Assembly (NCBI RefSeq): GCF_018860505.1
Contig: NZ_JAHKPU010000039.1
Location: 62,001-126,000 of the forward strand
Origin: Pacificibacter marinus
Lineage (GTDB): Bacteria > Pseudomonadota > Alphaproteobacteria > Rhodobacterales > Rhodobacteraceae
DNA length: 64,000 nt
Direction: 5' to 3'
Within the stretch, counting starts at the first letter, position 1, and each line of letters opens with the position of its first letter. Below are positions 63,945-64,000 of this stretch, piece by piece. The position numbers were made by a program, and so were the translations under genes. The notes beneath the pieces were generated by a model, which made no database searches, was not told the origin of the DNA, and saw only the letters and a program-made list of their open reading frames with translations.

Positions 63945-64000
63945 ATGGATTATGGTAAATCAGGTGCGCCTAAAATTGGCAAAAACGCACCCAAACACAA
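63945..64000 (+). CDS. Start of a small protein gene, truncated by the window edge
   Basis: ATG 63945 is preceded by AAAGAGG at a fair distance. It opens the frame MDYGKSGAPKIGKNAPKH, which continues past the right edge. The Gly/Lys/Pro-rich start suggests a short basic, probably disordered protein; I recall similar small starts in this bacterial group. It is divergent from cobN, and the 78 bases between them must carry both promoters. Function unknown. Confidence 0.55.
   Translation, partial: MDYGKSGAPKIGKNAPKH

Noticed and set aside
63867-64000. Cobalamin riboswitch upstream of cobN
   Set aside because: The visible 134 bases contain no B12 box (GCCACTG-like) and no matching fold; a ribosome site and a divergent gene fill the space.

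Overview
The window is a piece of a bacterial chromosome with moderate GC content and dense, short-gapped genes. It most likely comes from a marine alphaproteobacterium of the Roseobacter group (Rhodobacterales). I infer this from the gene content and order: a YjbH/YjbF exopolysaccharide pair, an LpcC-like lipopolysaccharide glycosyltransferase, MbfA membrane ferritin, DUF2794 and DUF6478 proteins, accD-folC, a slt/dapA/smpB cluster, glnK-amtB, MlaA/MlaC, aerobic-type CobN and a separate CobO. I do not name a genus. I see no rRNA, tRNA, CRISPR array, insertion sequence or prophage, and no compositional island.

Layout. 1-5150: envelope polysaccharide genes (end of yjbH, yjbF, a small secreted protein, an MFS carrier, an LpcC-type glycosyltransferase and a GT29 sialyltransferase-like enzyme). 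5200-9900: asd, a MuiA-family periplasmic protein, two small unknown genes and a beta-carbonic anhydrase. 10000-18750: an HPt-like helical protein, leucyl aminopeptidase with an NlpC/P60 hydrolase, DUF2794, a 500-base gap with a possible small RNA, cytochrome c556-type protein, MbfA, a DUF188 protein, a HAD hydrolase, an MFS carrier and zapE. 18750-28350: CPBP protease, accD and folC on the minus strand, a lipoprotein, a DUF6478 pair, FadH-type reductase, a LysR regulator and an OmpA-family protein.

28300-38600: GNAT and CinA-like proteins; sfsA-map; cobO with an iodotyrosine-deiodinase-like flavoprotein; an FAD oxidase divergent from mnmD (which looks like a split MnmC); a DMT carrier; lytic transglycosylase divergent from dapA. 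38600-48900: smpB, a glycine-rich membrane protein, sseA-tyrB, a GH104-like muramidase, glnK-amtB, a class A penicillin-binding protein and mlaA-mlaC. 49000-64000: a type I secretion ABC/adaptor pair, ridA, a phosphodiesterase, FemAB-like GNAT, pterin dehydratase and MscS run, peroxiredoxin, a rubredoxin/ferredoxin reductase-like enzyme with rsmD and a HAD phosphatase, a MOSC protein, a lipoprotein, cobN, and the first codons of a small gene leaving the window.

How the genes fit together. Most are housekeeping: lysine and methionine precursor synthesis (asd, dapA), fatty acid and folate synthesis (accD, folC), ribosome rescue and tRNA/rRNA modification (smpB, mnmD, rsmD), nitrogen sensing (glnK-amtB), envelope building and lipid asymmetry (PBP, Slt, Mla), and cobalamin synthesis (cobN, cobO). 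The less ordinary parts are the GT29 enzyme, the deiodinase-like flavoprotein with a complete substrate-binding triad, the possible small RNA near 13200, the HPt-like protein without its histidine, and an orphan type I exporter.
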